From: Candidatus Zixiibacteriota bacterium
GTDB lineage: Bacteria > Zixibacteria > MSB-5A5 > GN15 > PGXB01
DNA length: 11,015 nucleotides
Assembly: GCA_024230695.1 (NCBI GenBank)
Contig: JAAERC010000645.1
Coordinates: 1-11,015, forward strand
Direction: 5' to 3'
Shown: positions 1 through 6,518 of the stretch, in pieces
Layout of the letters: each line of letters opens with the position of its first letter
How positions within the stretch are numbered: position 1 is the stretch's first letter
Translations under genes and position numbers: made by a program
Notes under the pieces: generated by a model
The model's database searches: none
The model's input: only the letters and a program-made list of their open reading frames with translations
What the model was told of the DNA's origin: nothing

Positions 1-687
1 CTTAATTATTATCACATTCTCTATCGTCGGACATTCACCCAAAGCCACATCGGCATCATGTTTCAGAGGAATGATCTGTCCCCGGCGGTAACTGCCATCG
101 GCTGTAATTAGAAGTTTTGCGCCCAGATCAACAATCCGATCACGCAATGATTCCGGTGAGAAACCACCAAAAACAACCGAATGAATAGCGCCAATTCTAG
201 CACAAGCCAGCATCGTCACAGCTAACTCAGGAATCATCGGTAAATAAATAGCTACCCGATCGCCCTTTTTTATACTCAGATTTTTTAGGACATTAGCGCA
301 TTTGTTCACTTGCTTGTATAATTCAAAATATGTCAGCGTTTGTCGGTCGCCCGGTTCACCTTCCCAAATGATTGCCGCTTTATTTTTTCTACCTTCTGTT
401 ATATGACGATCAAGACAAGATTCAGTAATATTTAGTTTACCGCCAACAAACCATTTGGCATCGGGAGCTTTCCAGATAAGACCTTTGGTCCATTTCTTTT
501 TCCAAACCAGCTCGCTGGCTTCCCTTTCCCAAAATTTCACAAAATCTCTTTTGGCGGAAGCATAAATTGATTTTTTGGCATTGGCCTGACGACTAAATGA
601 CAAAGCAGGTTTGAAAGTTCTTTTTTCTTGAAGCAGAGTATCAATTGTGGCCGATTTTCTAGTAACCCGTTTTTTTGCTTGAGGCAT
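1..687 (-). CDS. acsA: acetyl-CoA synthetase, N-terminal part (truncated by window edge)
   Basis: AMP-forming acetate:CoA ligase, which makes acetyl-CoA from acetate, ATP and CoA through an acetyl-adenylate in the cytoplasm. Translating the minus strand from the ATG at 687-685 gives 229 codons open to the window edge. The family is usually about 650 residues, so roughly the N-terminal third is present. A basic, lysine-rich leader of about 35 residues precedes the ACAS_N-type region (KWFVGGKLNITE, about residues 88-99). Typical Acs segments follow: IIWEGEPGDRQTLTYFEL, GDRVAIYLPMIPELAVTMLA, and a GAIHSVVFGGFSPESLRDRI block near residues 167-186. The P-loop-like adenylation motif and catalytic lysine lie outside the window. 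A GGGAG ribosome site (minus strand of 694-698) sits 6 nt before the ATG and supports this start. The gene is separated by 139 nt from the upstream yfiT-like gene on the same strand, so it may have its own promoter. The family call is firm; physiological direction and regulation cannot be judged here. Confidence 0.95.
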   Translation of the reverse strand, partial: MPQAKKRVTRKSATIDTLLQEKRTFKPALSFSRQANAKKSIYASAKRDFVKFWEREASELVWKKKWTKGLIWKAPDAKWFVGGKLNITESCLDRHITEGRKNKAAIIWEGEPGDRQTLTYFELYKQVNKCANVLKNLSIKKGDRVAIYLPMIPELAVTMLACARIGAIHSVVFGGFSPESLRDRIVDLGAKLLITADGSYRRGQIIPLKHDADVALGECPTIENVIIIK

Positions 688-749
688 ATTATTCTCCCAA
701 AACTGTTCTTATTATTTTCGCGATCTATAAATGATTTATACCAAAATCG

Positions 750-772
750 ATATTATCGAATCTTGATAATAT
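750..772. promoter_or_regulatory. inverted repeat upstream of acsA, possible operator
   Basis: An 8-bp perfect dyad, ATATTATC and GATAATAT, with a 7-nt spacer, lies about 63 nt upstream of the acsA start. On the minus strand, a TGGTATAAA resembling an extended -10 element lies on the acsA side of the dyad. The dyad would then overlap the -35 region, a usual place for a repressor or activator site. No hairpin-plus-T-run follows on either strand, so a terminator is less likely. AT-rich DNA forms such repeats by chance, so this is tentative. Confidence 0.3.
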
Positions 773-826
773 ATAATACGACTCAAACTGAATTTCTACT
801 TAAGTTTTAAATAAAACCATAAAAAT

Positions 827-1288
827 TTAACCCATTACATTTCTAATATGCCCGATATGTTTTTCTCCATGCCCGGCATAAGCAACTAATAACTGCTCAA
901 CATTGGAATAATCAGGATCGGGATGATTTATAGGTCGTGTCCATTCATCTTCAGATAGATTTTCAAAAAGATGAACCCATCTTTGATGCAACCCCTTTAA
1001 AATCAAAAGAGAGCTTTCAATTGACAACTCACTATCTGACAGTTTTGCCCAATCATCCTGTTCATACGGTTTAACTTCGGGATTATCCTCGGTCAACGCC
1101 CATTTCACTCGAGCAAAACCATGAATATGAGAATCGGCCAGATGATGCACCACTTGCCGAACAGTCCATTTCCCATCACCATACGGAGTATCAATTTGAT
1201 AGAGTGTAACAGTTCTTACCAACGCCAGCAATTTGTCAGGAAATTCGGCTATCTGTTTTATATATTTTTGCCGTTTTTCGTTATTCAT
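827..1288 (-). CDS. YfiT/BstA-like DinB-fold protein (putative metal-dependent hydrolase or thiol transferase)
   Basis: A 153-residue soluble protein of the DinB_2 four-helix superfamily, closest in pattern to Bacillus YfiT (BstA). Family members bind a divalent metal through three histidines, and some transfer bacillithiol or related thiols to electrophiles. Visible hallmarks are KWTVRQVVHHLADSH (residues 40-54), VKPYEQDDWAKL (72-83) and the C-terminal HGEKHIGHI (140-148). The likely metal ligands are H49 (or H48), H140 and H144. The spacing of about 91 and then 4 residues agrees with the family. The start is the ATG at 1288-1286: a GGAG site (minus strand of 1295-1298) lies 6 nt before it. 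The in-frame TTG at 1300 is part of that ribosome site, so the 4-residue longer version is rejected. The gene is transcribed divergently from the sigma factor operon. The substrate is unknown; if the host lacks bacillithiol, another thiol would be the donor (inference). Confidence 0.88.
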   Translation of the reverse strand: MNNEKRQKYIKQIAEFPDKLLALVRTVTLYQIDTPYGDGKWTVRQVVHHLADSHIHGFARVKWALTEDNPEVKPYEQDDWAKLSDSELSIESSLLILKGLHQRWVHLFENLSEDEWTRPINHPDPDYSNVEQLLVAYAGHGEKHIGHIRNVMG

Positions 1289-1318
1289 TGATATCTCCAA
1301 AATTAAAGAACATTTTCT

Positions 1319-1348
1319 ATTCTATTTCATATAAATATAAACGAACAA
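1319..1348 (-). promoter_or_regulatory. candidate promoter for the yfiT-like gene
   Basis: On the minus strand, TTGTTC (1348-1343) is separated by 18 nt from TAGAAT (1324-1319), which matches the sigma-70 -10 consensus at five of six positions. It lies about 30 nt upstream of the ATG at 1288. The -35 match is poor (three of six) and the region is very AT-rich, so this is only a candidate. Confidence 0.3.
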
Positions 1349-1374
1349 TATTTACAAAAAAACAGAAAAAACCT

Positions 1375-1404
1375 TGTTACCTTTTTGGGGTTTGAGGCAT
1401 CTGA
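1375..1404 (+). promoter_or_regulatory. candidate ECF-type (autoregulatory) promoter of the sigma factor operon
   Basis: TGTTACC (1375-1381), a 16-nt spacer and CATCTGA (1398-1404) resemble promoters read by ECF sigma factors, whose -35 often contains an AAC/ACC core and whose -10 often contains a CGTC/TCT-like core. Transcription would begin at about 1410-1412, almost exactly at the sigma factor ATG. That would give a leaderless or nearly leaderless message. ECF sigma factors often transcribe their own operon, so autoregulation is the natural reading. The assignment rests on pattern only. Confidence 0.4.
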
Positions 1405-1411
1405 TATACAA

Positions 1412-1981
1412 ATGAGAAACAATAACACTTTATTCTGGAAACTTATTGAGAAAGAGTATGAGATGATAAAAGCATACTGCTATAAACTTGCCGATACGGT
1501 CGAAAATGGCGATGATCTGCTCCAGAATTCTATTTTAAAGGCCCAGGGGAATTTTGGAAGCCTAAGAGAAATCGAGAAATTCCGCTCATGGCTCTATACC
1601 ATAACCAACAATACCTACAAAGCTAATTTCAGAAAACCATGGTGGAAAAAGGTGTTATCAATTTCCGATGAGATCGAGACACAGGCCCAAACAACAAATC
1701 CAACAGCATTTTATGAAGCCAAAAGGAAACTTAATCTGGCCTTTGATATTTTATCACCCGATGATCGCATTCTTGTAACTCTTTTTGAACTTGAGGGATG
1801 GAAAATAAATGAAATCTCAAAAATGATCGGAAAAAGTGAAGGCTCAATTAAAATGCGATTATCAAGAGCACGAAATAAAATGCGCCAAAAACTAAGTCGA
1901 TCTATACAGAAAAATGGAAATCAGTCACAAGCCAAAAAAGCGAGGGAACTATGTTTTGTTTCAAAGCCAAACAAAGACTGA
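1412..1981 (+). CDS. ECF-family RNA polymerase sigma factor
   Basis: A 189-residue sigma-70 family protein with only regions 2 and 4, the ECF (group 4) layout. Region 2 spans about residues 15-75 and contains DDLLQNSILKA (34-44) and the FRSWLYTITNN helix (57-67), which bind core polymerase and the -10 element. Region 4 spans about 107-163: LSPDDRILVTLFELEGW, then a helix-turn-helix (INEISKMIGKSEGSIKMRLSRAR, split at the turn near G140) that contacts the -35 element. The start is the ATG at 1412. A longer form from TTG 1385 is possible but has no ribosome site and would lie over the candidate promoter spacer. A GAGG lies 14 nt before the ATG, too far for a good ribosome site, so initiation may be leaderless. 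The last 31 nt overlap the anti-sigma gene, the usual arrangement for a sigma factor and its cognate inhibitor. The inducing signal is unknown. Confidence 0.92.
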   Translation: MRNNNTLFWKLIEKEYEMIKAYCYKLADTVENGDDLLQNSILKAQGNFGSLREIEKFRSWLYTITNNTYKANFRKPWWKKVLSISDEIETQAQTTNPTAFYEAKRKLNLAFDILSPDDRILVTLFELEGWKINEISKMIGKSEGSIKMRLSRARNKMRQKLSRSIQKNGNQSQAKKARELCFVSKPNKD

Positions 1982-2619
1982 TTAAGTATAATTGGGATAA
2001 AACTATTTTTGGCAAAGATGCTGATTTGATGAAGCATATTCATAAATGCGATAAATGCCAAAATTTGATTTTTGCTGAAAAATCAATTGTTGATAATTTA
2101 TCCGAATTAAAACAAACCGAAACCCCACCAGGCTTGTCTTTTGATGCTCTTCAACAAAAACTAAAAAACCAATCAACACAAATCATATATAAACCAAAAC
2201 GTCGGAGATATCCAAAGTATGTCATAGGATTTGTCTCTGCAGTCATTTTAGTCCTGGCATTTTTCCCATTTAACGTTACCGAAACGGTCGGTTATGAAGT
2301 CGCTATCTCGGGAATAGATCGCAATATCGCTTTAAACAATCAGGAAGTACCATCACTTCTCGATGCCCTCGGGATGGAACCAAACAAAGTCGATTTGCTC
2401 TTGGATTCAATGGAACAAGAGGATGTTTACTTATCAGTCGGCGACTGTGACGAAACCTGCGATCTTAAAATCACTGAGCTAAAAACCGAGCATGATGCTC
2501 GTTTGGTTATTAAAGCAATTATCGAACTCGGTTGCTGTGAAATTGAAAAGCTGATGCCAATTATTAGAAGTAAGCCAACAAACCTATTCAAACAAACCAC
2601 CAAACAACTATTTTCTTAA
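1951..2619 (+). CDS. membrane-anchored zinc-finger (ZAS-type) anti-sigma factor
   Basis: A 222-residue protein that should hold the upstream ECF sigma factor inactive at the inner membrane. The cytoplasmic N-terminus carries H29-x3-C33-x2-C36, the HxxxCxxC signature of zinc anti-sigma domains. A proline-containing linker and a basic stretch (KPKRRR, 81-86) lead into one transmembrane helix at about 90-107. The remaining 115 or so residues should be extracytoplasmic and match no domain I can name. That part holds four cysteines, a CDETC pair (C166, C170) and adjacent C195-C196, which could be a redox or metal sensor (inference). The ATG at 1951 lies inside the sigma gene, 3 nt after the GAGGGA at 1942-1947, and the 31-nt overlap implies translational coupling. 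The DUF1573 gene starts 13 nt after its stop. The anti-sigma role rests on motif, topology and gene order together. Confidence 0.82.
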   Translation: MFCFKAKQRLIKYNWDKTIFGKDADLMKHIHKCDKCQNLIFAEKSIVDNLSELKQTETPPGLSFDALQQKLKNQSTQIIYKPKRRRYPKYVIGFVSAVILVLAFFPFNVTETVGYEVAISGIDRNIALNNQEVPSLLDALGMEPNKVDLLLDSMEQEDVYLSVGDCDETCDLKITELKTEHDARLVIKAIIELGCCEIEKLMPIIRSKPTNLFKQTTKQLFS

Positions 2620-2632
2620 GAGGAGGTATTTT

Positions 2633-3346
2633 ATGTCTAAAAGAAAACTAACAATCCTGATACTATCAATAATAATGATAGTTGCCGGACAAACAATTGC
2701 CAAACCGGAACTGACAATAAAAACAACTCAGTTCGATTTTGGTTACGCGCCATATAATACAAAAATCAGTCACAGTTTCTGGCTTTATTCCACCGGTGAT
2801 GAAACAGTCGAAATTGAAAAGGTTATAACCGGCTGTGGATGTACCAAAGCTCCGCTCACAAAAAATATAATTCCGCCTGGTGACAGCGCATTGCTTGAGA
2901 TCATTTTTAACACCAACAAATATAAAAATCGAGTTGTCAAATCACCGAAAATTATCAGTAACGCGGCGGAAAAGAAAGTCTCAATCATTACCAATGTTCT
3001 TAAAGAGCCAAACCAGACTATTCCGGTTGTAATCGAACCGGATGTTATTGATCTATCTTTACCCGAATATACAAATTCACAGAAGATCAATTTTACGATT
3101 ATAAATAATTCTGCCAAAAGACTAAAGCCATCACTAATTGATTACCCCGATGATCTGTTTGACCTGAAATTACCGAAAAAAATAGGCGCCGGAAAAACTG
3201 TCAAAGGAACATTGATAATCAAATCCAATGAATCATTTAATAAGATCCAAAAATCATTTACGATTGAACTAAACGATGAAAATAAAACCCGGCTGACTAT
3301 CCCGATAAAAAAATCCGGTCCTAAACAGCTCTCTCTAAAAAAATAA
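2633..3346 (+). CDS. exported DUF1573-domain protein
   Basis: A 237-residue secreted protein. The N-terminus is a classic signal peptide: basic MSKRK, a hydrophobic core, and probable cleavage after QTIA at residue 23. The first half matches the DUF1573 pattern: a strand with FDFG (34-37), a short loop, HSFWLYSTGDETVEI, then the GCGCTKAP motif (67-74) and PPGDSALLEIIFNT. DUF1573 is an immunoglobulin-like beta domain of unknown function, common in Bacteroidetes and related phyla. The second half (from about residue 105) looks like another beta-sandwich repeat without the cysteine motif. A strong AGGAGG ribosome site (2621-2626) sits 6 nt before the ATG. As third gene of the sigma/anti-sigma operon it is a likely member of the envelope response or part of its sensing. 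The CGC pair (C68, C70) could form a disulfide or bind a ligand (inference). The terminator at 3364 closes the operon. Confidence 0.88.
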   Translation: MSKRKLTILILSIIMIVAGQTIAKPELTIKTTQFDFGYAPYNTKISHSFWLYSTGDETVEIEKVITGCGCTKAPLTKNIIPPGDSALLEIIFNTNKYKNRVVKSPKIISNAAEKKVSIITNVLKEPNQTIPVVIEPDVIDLSLPEYTNSQKINFTIINNSAKRLKPSLIDYPDDLFDLKLPKKIGAGKTVKGTLIIKSNESFNKIQKSFTIELNDENKTRLTIPIKKSGPKQLSLKK

Positions 3347-3363
3347 AATTCAATAGATATACC

Positions 3364-3412
3364 AAAGCCGAATTGCCTTATTTCGCCTGAAATAAGACTG
3401 TTCGGCTTTTTT
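3364..3412 (+). terminator. nested-hairpin intrinsic terminator ending the sigma factor operon
   Basis: The outer stem AAAGCCGAA (3364-3372) pairs with TTCGGCTTT (3401-3409) and runs into a T-tract. Inside it, CTTATTTC (3377-3384) pairs perfectly with GAAATAAG (3389-3396) around a GCCT loop. The hairpin begins 17 nt after the DUF1573 stop codon. The T-run lies only on the plus-strand side, so it acts on rightward transcripts. Confidence 0.88.
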
Positions 3413-3445
3413 AATTTCATTTCGACTAATATCATATTAGAGCGC

Positions 3446-3474
3446 TTGCAATCACACTTTTCTTATATTATACT
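3446..3474 (+). promoter_or_regulatory. sigma-70-type promoter for ettA
   Basis: TTGCAA (3446-3451) and TATACT (3469-3474) with an ideal 17-nt spacer, lying between the upstream terminator and the ettA start. Transcription would start near 3481, giving a leader of about 30 nt. This is the best housekeeping-type promoter in the window and argues that ettA is transcribed independently of the sigma factor operon. Confidence 0.65.
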
Positions 3475-3510
3475 CTGTTCACAAATTTTAAATAAAAAAG
3501 TGAGATTATT

Positions 3511-5193
3511 ATGGCTGAAAAATTTATTTTCCATATGTATCGTATTAATAAATTCTATGGACAAAAGCAGGTCCTCAGAGATATAAACTTAAGTTTTTAC
3601 CCCGGCGCAAAAATCGGGATTGTCGGTGAAAACGGTTCAGGTAAAACAACTGTTTTGCGCATTATGGCCGGGCTCGATTCCGAATTTCAGGGTGACGCTC
3701 ACTTAACGCCCGGATTTAAAGTCGGTATTGTTGAACAGGAGCCTCAATTAGATTCCGAAATTACTGTGCGCGAAACTATTGAATCTGCATTTGGTGAGAC
3801 CAAAGCGGTTCTCGATGAGTACAACAAACTCGCCGACAGCATGGCCGAACCGATGGATGACGACGCAATGCAAAAAGCGATGGATCGGATGGGTGAGCTT
3901 CAGGACCAAATCGATACTGTTGATGGTTGGAATCTTGATCGCACAATGAATGTTGCCACCGATGCCTTATGTCTTCCCGACGATGACCGGATTATCTCAA
4001 CTCTTTCCGGCGGTGAGAAACGGCGAGTGGCTCTCTGTAAAATCCTTTTAGAACAACCTGATTTATTGCTACTCGACGAGCCGACCAACCATCTTGATGC
4101 TGAAACTGTTAATTGGCTCGAGGAACAGCTTCGCGAATACCCCGGGACAGTTATAATCGTTACACATGATAGATATTTTCTCGACAATGTCACTAAGTGG
4201 ATACTCGAACTAGATGGTGGGCATGGTATCCCATGGGAAGGTAATTACTCATCATGGTTAGAGCAGAAACTTGAGGGATTGGCCGCCGGTGAGAAAAAAG
4301 ATTCACCACGCGCCAAATCGCTTCAGAGGGAACTATCATGGATCAAGATGAGCCGAGGCGATCAAAACGAGATGGCAAAATCCCGAATTAGAGAGTATGA
4401 ACAACTAGTAGCAGGTGAAACATCCAAAACTAAAAATGCTGGTGCTGTTATTCGAATTGCGCCCGGGCCAAATATTGGTAATCAGGTTGTCGAGTTTCAT
4501 GATGTCACAACCGGATATGATCAAAATAATCTATTTGAAAAACTTTCATTTTTGCTTCCTCGTTCGGCAGTAGTTGGTTTAGTCGGACCAAATGGTACTG
4601 GCAAAACAACTTTATTAAAACTTATCACAGGTAAACTGGAACCAAAAGCGGGTGATATAAAAATCGGTAAGACGGTCCAGATAGCCTCAGTCGATCAGGA
4701 ACGTACCGGACTTAAGGACGATATATCGCTGATCGAAGAGGTCGGCGAGGGTGTCGATGAAATCCAAGTCGGTGACCGCAAGGTACCGATTCGGCAGTAC
4801 TTATCACAGTTCGGGTTCAAAGGTTCATCACAGCAGAAAAAAGCAAATGAACTTTCCGGCGGTGAACGTAATCGTTGTTTATTGGCTAAGGTACTCAAAA
4901 TCGGCGGCAATCTGCTACTACTCGATGAACCGACCAATGACCTTGATGTTAATACCCTGCGGATGCTCGAGGAGGCGATTCTTGATTTCTCTGGTAACGT
5001 GATGGTTATCAGTCATGACCGCTTTTTCCTTGATAGAATCTGCACGCACCTTCTGGTTTTTGAAGGCGAGGGTAATGTTCGCTGGTATGAAGGCAACTTC
5101 TCGGCTTATCAGGAATGGCGCAGTAAAGAACTCGGCAGTAAACTTTTCGAAAACCGACGCAACCGGTATCGCACTATTGTAAAAGCAGTGTAG
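3511..5193 (+). CDS. ettA: energy-dependent translational throttle protein EttA (ABC-F ATPase)
   Basis: A 560-residue ABC-F protein (E. coli EttA is 555). EttA binds the ribosomal E site and gates entry into elongation according to the ATP/ADP ratio. Two ABC domains are complete. The first has Walker A GENGSGKTT (39-47), signature LSGGE (166-170), Walker B LLLLDE (185-190, catalytic E190) and switch H219. The second has Walker A GPNGTGKTT (359-367), LSGGE (448-452), LLLLDE (468-473) and H502. The arm insertion (about 95-140, rich in D, E and M) separates Walker A from the signature in domain 1. The charged tRNA-interaction linker runs about 242-325 and contains an EttA-like LSWIKMSRGDQN stretch. 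There are no transmembrane segments, as expected for ABC-F. The start ATG has a modest TGAG ribosome site 6 nt upstream. The DUF418 gene follows after 15 nt. Other ABC-F types (Uup, antibiotic-resistance) are less likely given the linker and length. Confidence 0.95.
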   Translation: MAEKFIFHMYRINKFYGQKQVLRDINLSFYPGAKIGIVGENGSGKTTVLRIMAGLDSEFQGDAHLTPGFKVGIVEQEPQLDSEITVRETIESAFGETKAVLDEYNKLADSMAEPMDDDAMQKAMDRMGELQDQIDTVDGWNLDRTMNVATDALCLPDDDRIISTLSGGEKRRVALCKILLEQPDLLLLDEPTNHLDAETVNWLEEQLREYPGTVIIVTHDRYFLDNVTKWILELDGGHGIPWEGNYSSWLEQKLEGLAAGEKKDSPRAKSLQRELSWIKMSRGDQNEMAKSRIREYEQLVAGETSKTKNAGAVIRIAPGPNIGNQVVEFHDVTTGYDQNNLFEKLSFLLPRSAVVGLVGPNGTGKTTLLKLITGKLEPKAGDIKIGKTVQIASVDQERTGLKDDISLIEEVGEGVDEIQVGDRKVPIRQYLSQFGFKGSSQQKKANELSGGERNRCLLAKVLKIGGNLLLLDEPTNDLDVNTLRMLEEAILDFSGNVMVISHDRFFLDRICTHLLVFEGEGNVRWYEGNFSAYQEWRSKELGSKLFENRRNRYRTIVKAV

Positions 5194-5208
5194 TTAGGAA
5201 AATTAAAC

Positions 5209-6450
5209 ATGAACGATAATACTACTCCTGAATTTTATGAAACTGCACCAATCAAAGGCGCCGAACGAATCGGCTCACTTGACTTACTTCGTGGATTTGC
5301 GGTTCTTGGAATTCTTGTTATAAATATTCAATGGTTTTCCATGCCCGGTCTAACCGGCTTTAATCCCACTATATATGGAGATCTTACTGGAATCAATCGT
5401 ATCGTTTGGACAGTTTCGCACTTATTAGGTGAAGTGAAGTTTATGACAATTTTCTCCATGTTATTTGGAGCGGGAATTGTACTTTTTTGCCAAAGACTGG
5501 AACAATCAAATATGAAACCGGCAAAAATATATTATAGACGAACTCTCTGGTTATTGTTTTTTGGGATTCTCCACGCCTATTTATTTTGGACCGGTGATAT
5601 CCTTGTCTGGTATTCATTGAGCGGATTACTTGCTTATCTATTTTGGCGCCTGCGTCCCGGATGGCTTGTTTTTTGGTCAGCCTTATTATTATTAATAGGC
5701 ACTGGAATCTATGCCCTCTTTCAATGGAGCATGCCATATTGGCCGCAGGAAGCATTTCAATCCAATAAGGATATGTGGGCTCCATCTTCAGAAGCAATTC
5801 AGCAATACCTTGACATTTATCGCGGCGGATGGATCAACCAGATGACCGACCGCTTGCCTACATCTTTGACTATGCATACATTTATCTACTTGATTTATGG
5901 GCTTTGGCGGACACTCGGAATAATGCTGGCTGGGATGGCCCTGATGAAATGGGGTGTACTATCCGCGCAACGATCAAAAAGGTTTTTCCTTACTGTTGTA
6001 ATTGTTGGGTTAACAACTGGTTTTTCGATAACCGGCTACGGCATATATCAAAATATGATCCATAACTTTGCCTTTGAATACTCGATGTTCGGTGGAACGC
6101 TTTTTAACTATTGGGGATCGATCCTGGTTGCCCTGGCCTATATCTCGCTAATTATGCTCTGGTGGAACAGCAACTACGGTACATGGTGCAAATCTGCGCT
6201 GAGTGCAACGGGACGTATGGCCTTTTCATGTTACATCACTCAAACAGTTATCTGCACTACTTTGTTTTTCGGCCATGGGTTTGGATTATTTGGTTACGTT
6301 CCCCGATGGGGACAATTTTGTATTGTTGTATCAATTTGGATAATCATCGTTCTGTGGGCAAACATCTGGCTCAAAAAATACCGATTTGGTCCGCTCGAAT
6401 GGTTATGGCGTAGTTTAACTTATTGGAAACGCCAACCAATGAAGTTATAA
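5209..6450 (+). CDS. DUF418-domain (YeiB-like) polytopic inner-membrane protein
   Basis: A 413-residue membrane protein with about nine or ten hydrophobic segments (near 24-43, 78-95, 112-127, 131-147, 152-171, 222-246, 259-280, 302-318, 334-360, 368-388). The first helix contains SLDLLRGFAVLGIL (23-36), the hallmark of the YeiB/DUF418 group, which is distantly related to acyltransferase-3-type proteins. The C-terminal DUF418 region (about 250-408) contains the RMAFSCYITQT motif (336-346) and the closing FGPLEWLWRSLTY (393-405). Substrate and reaction are unknown; transport or modification of a small envelope molecule is a common suggestion for the family, not something visible here. AGGAA at 5196-5200 is an 8-nt spaced ribosome site. 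The start is 15 nt from the ettA stop, so co-transcription with ettA is likely. Two TAA codons in tandem end the gene (6448-6453). Confidence 0.9.
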   Translation: MNDNTTPEFYETAPIKGAERIGSLDLLRGFAVLGILVINIQWFSMPGLTGFNPTIYGDLTGINRIVWTVSHLLGEVKFMTIFSMLFGAGIVLFCQRLEQSNMKPAKIYYRRTLWLLFFGILHAYLFWTGDILVWYSLSGLLAYLFWRLRPGWLVFWSALLLLIGTGIYALFQWSMPYWPQEAFQSNKDMWAPSSEAIQQYLDIYRGGWINQMTDRLPTSLTMHTFIYLIYGLWRTLGIMLAGMALMKWGVLSAQRSKRFFLTVVIVGLTTGFSITGYGIYQNMIHNFAFEYSMFGGTLFNYWGSILVALAYISLIMLWWNSNYGTWCKSALSATGRMAFSCYITQTVICTTLFFGHGFGLFGYVPRWGQFCIVVSIWIIIVLWANIWLKKYRFGPLEWLWRSLTYWKRQPMKL

Positions 6451-6518
6451 TAAGAAATCCTTCCTTTCGTAGGAGTATAATTTGAAGGCAAAACAAATTT
6501 TGAGGAGTAGACAGGATT

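Noticed and set aside
628..810. A 60-codon plus-strand open frame overlapping the acsA start
   Set aside because: It runs antisense to the first codons of acsA and through its upstream region, has no ribosome site, and its translation looks like random AT-rich sequence.
1385..1411. TTG at 1385 as start of the sigma factor
   Set aside because: It has no ribosome site, lies over the candidate promoter spacer, and the nine extra residues do not look like sigma factor sequence; ATG 1412 is preferred.
2785..3435. Two minus-strand open frames opposite the DUF1573 gene and its terminator
   Set aside because: They are antisense to a well-supported exported protein, and one crosses the terminator hairpin; no family features.
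3900..5002. Several open frames on both strands inside ettA
   Set aside because: Shadows of the strongly conserved EttA coding frame; low-complexity serine- or arginine-rich translations.
5441..6413. Open frames within the DUF418 gene in other frames
   Set aside because: No motifs, no ribosome sites, and fully inside a convincing membrane-protein gene.
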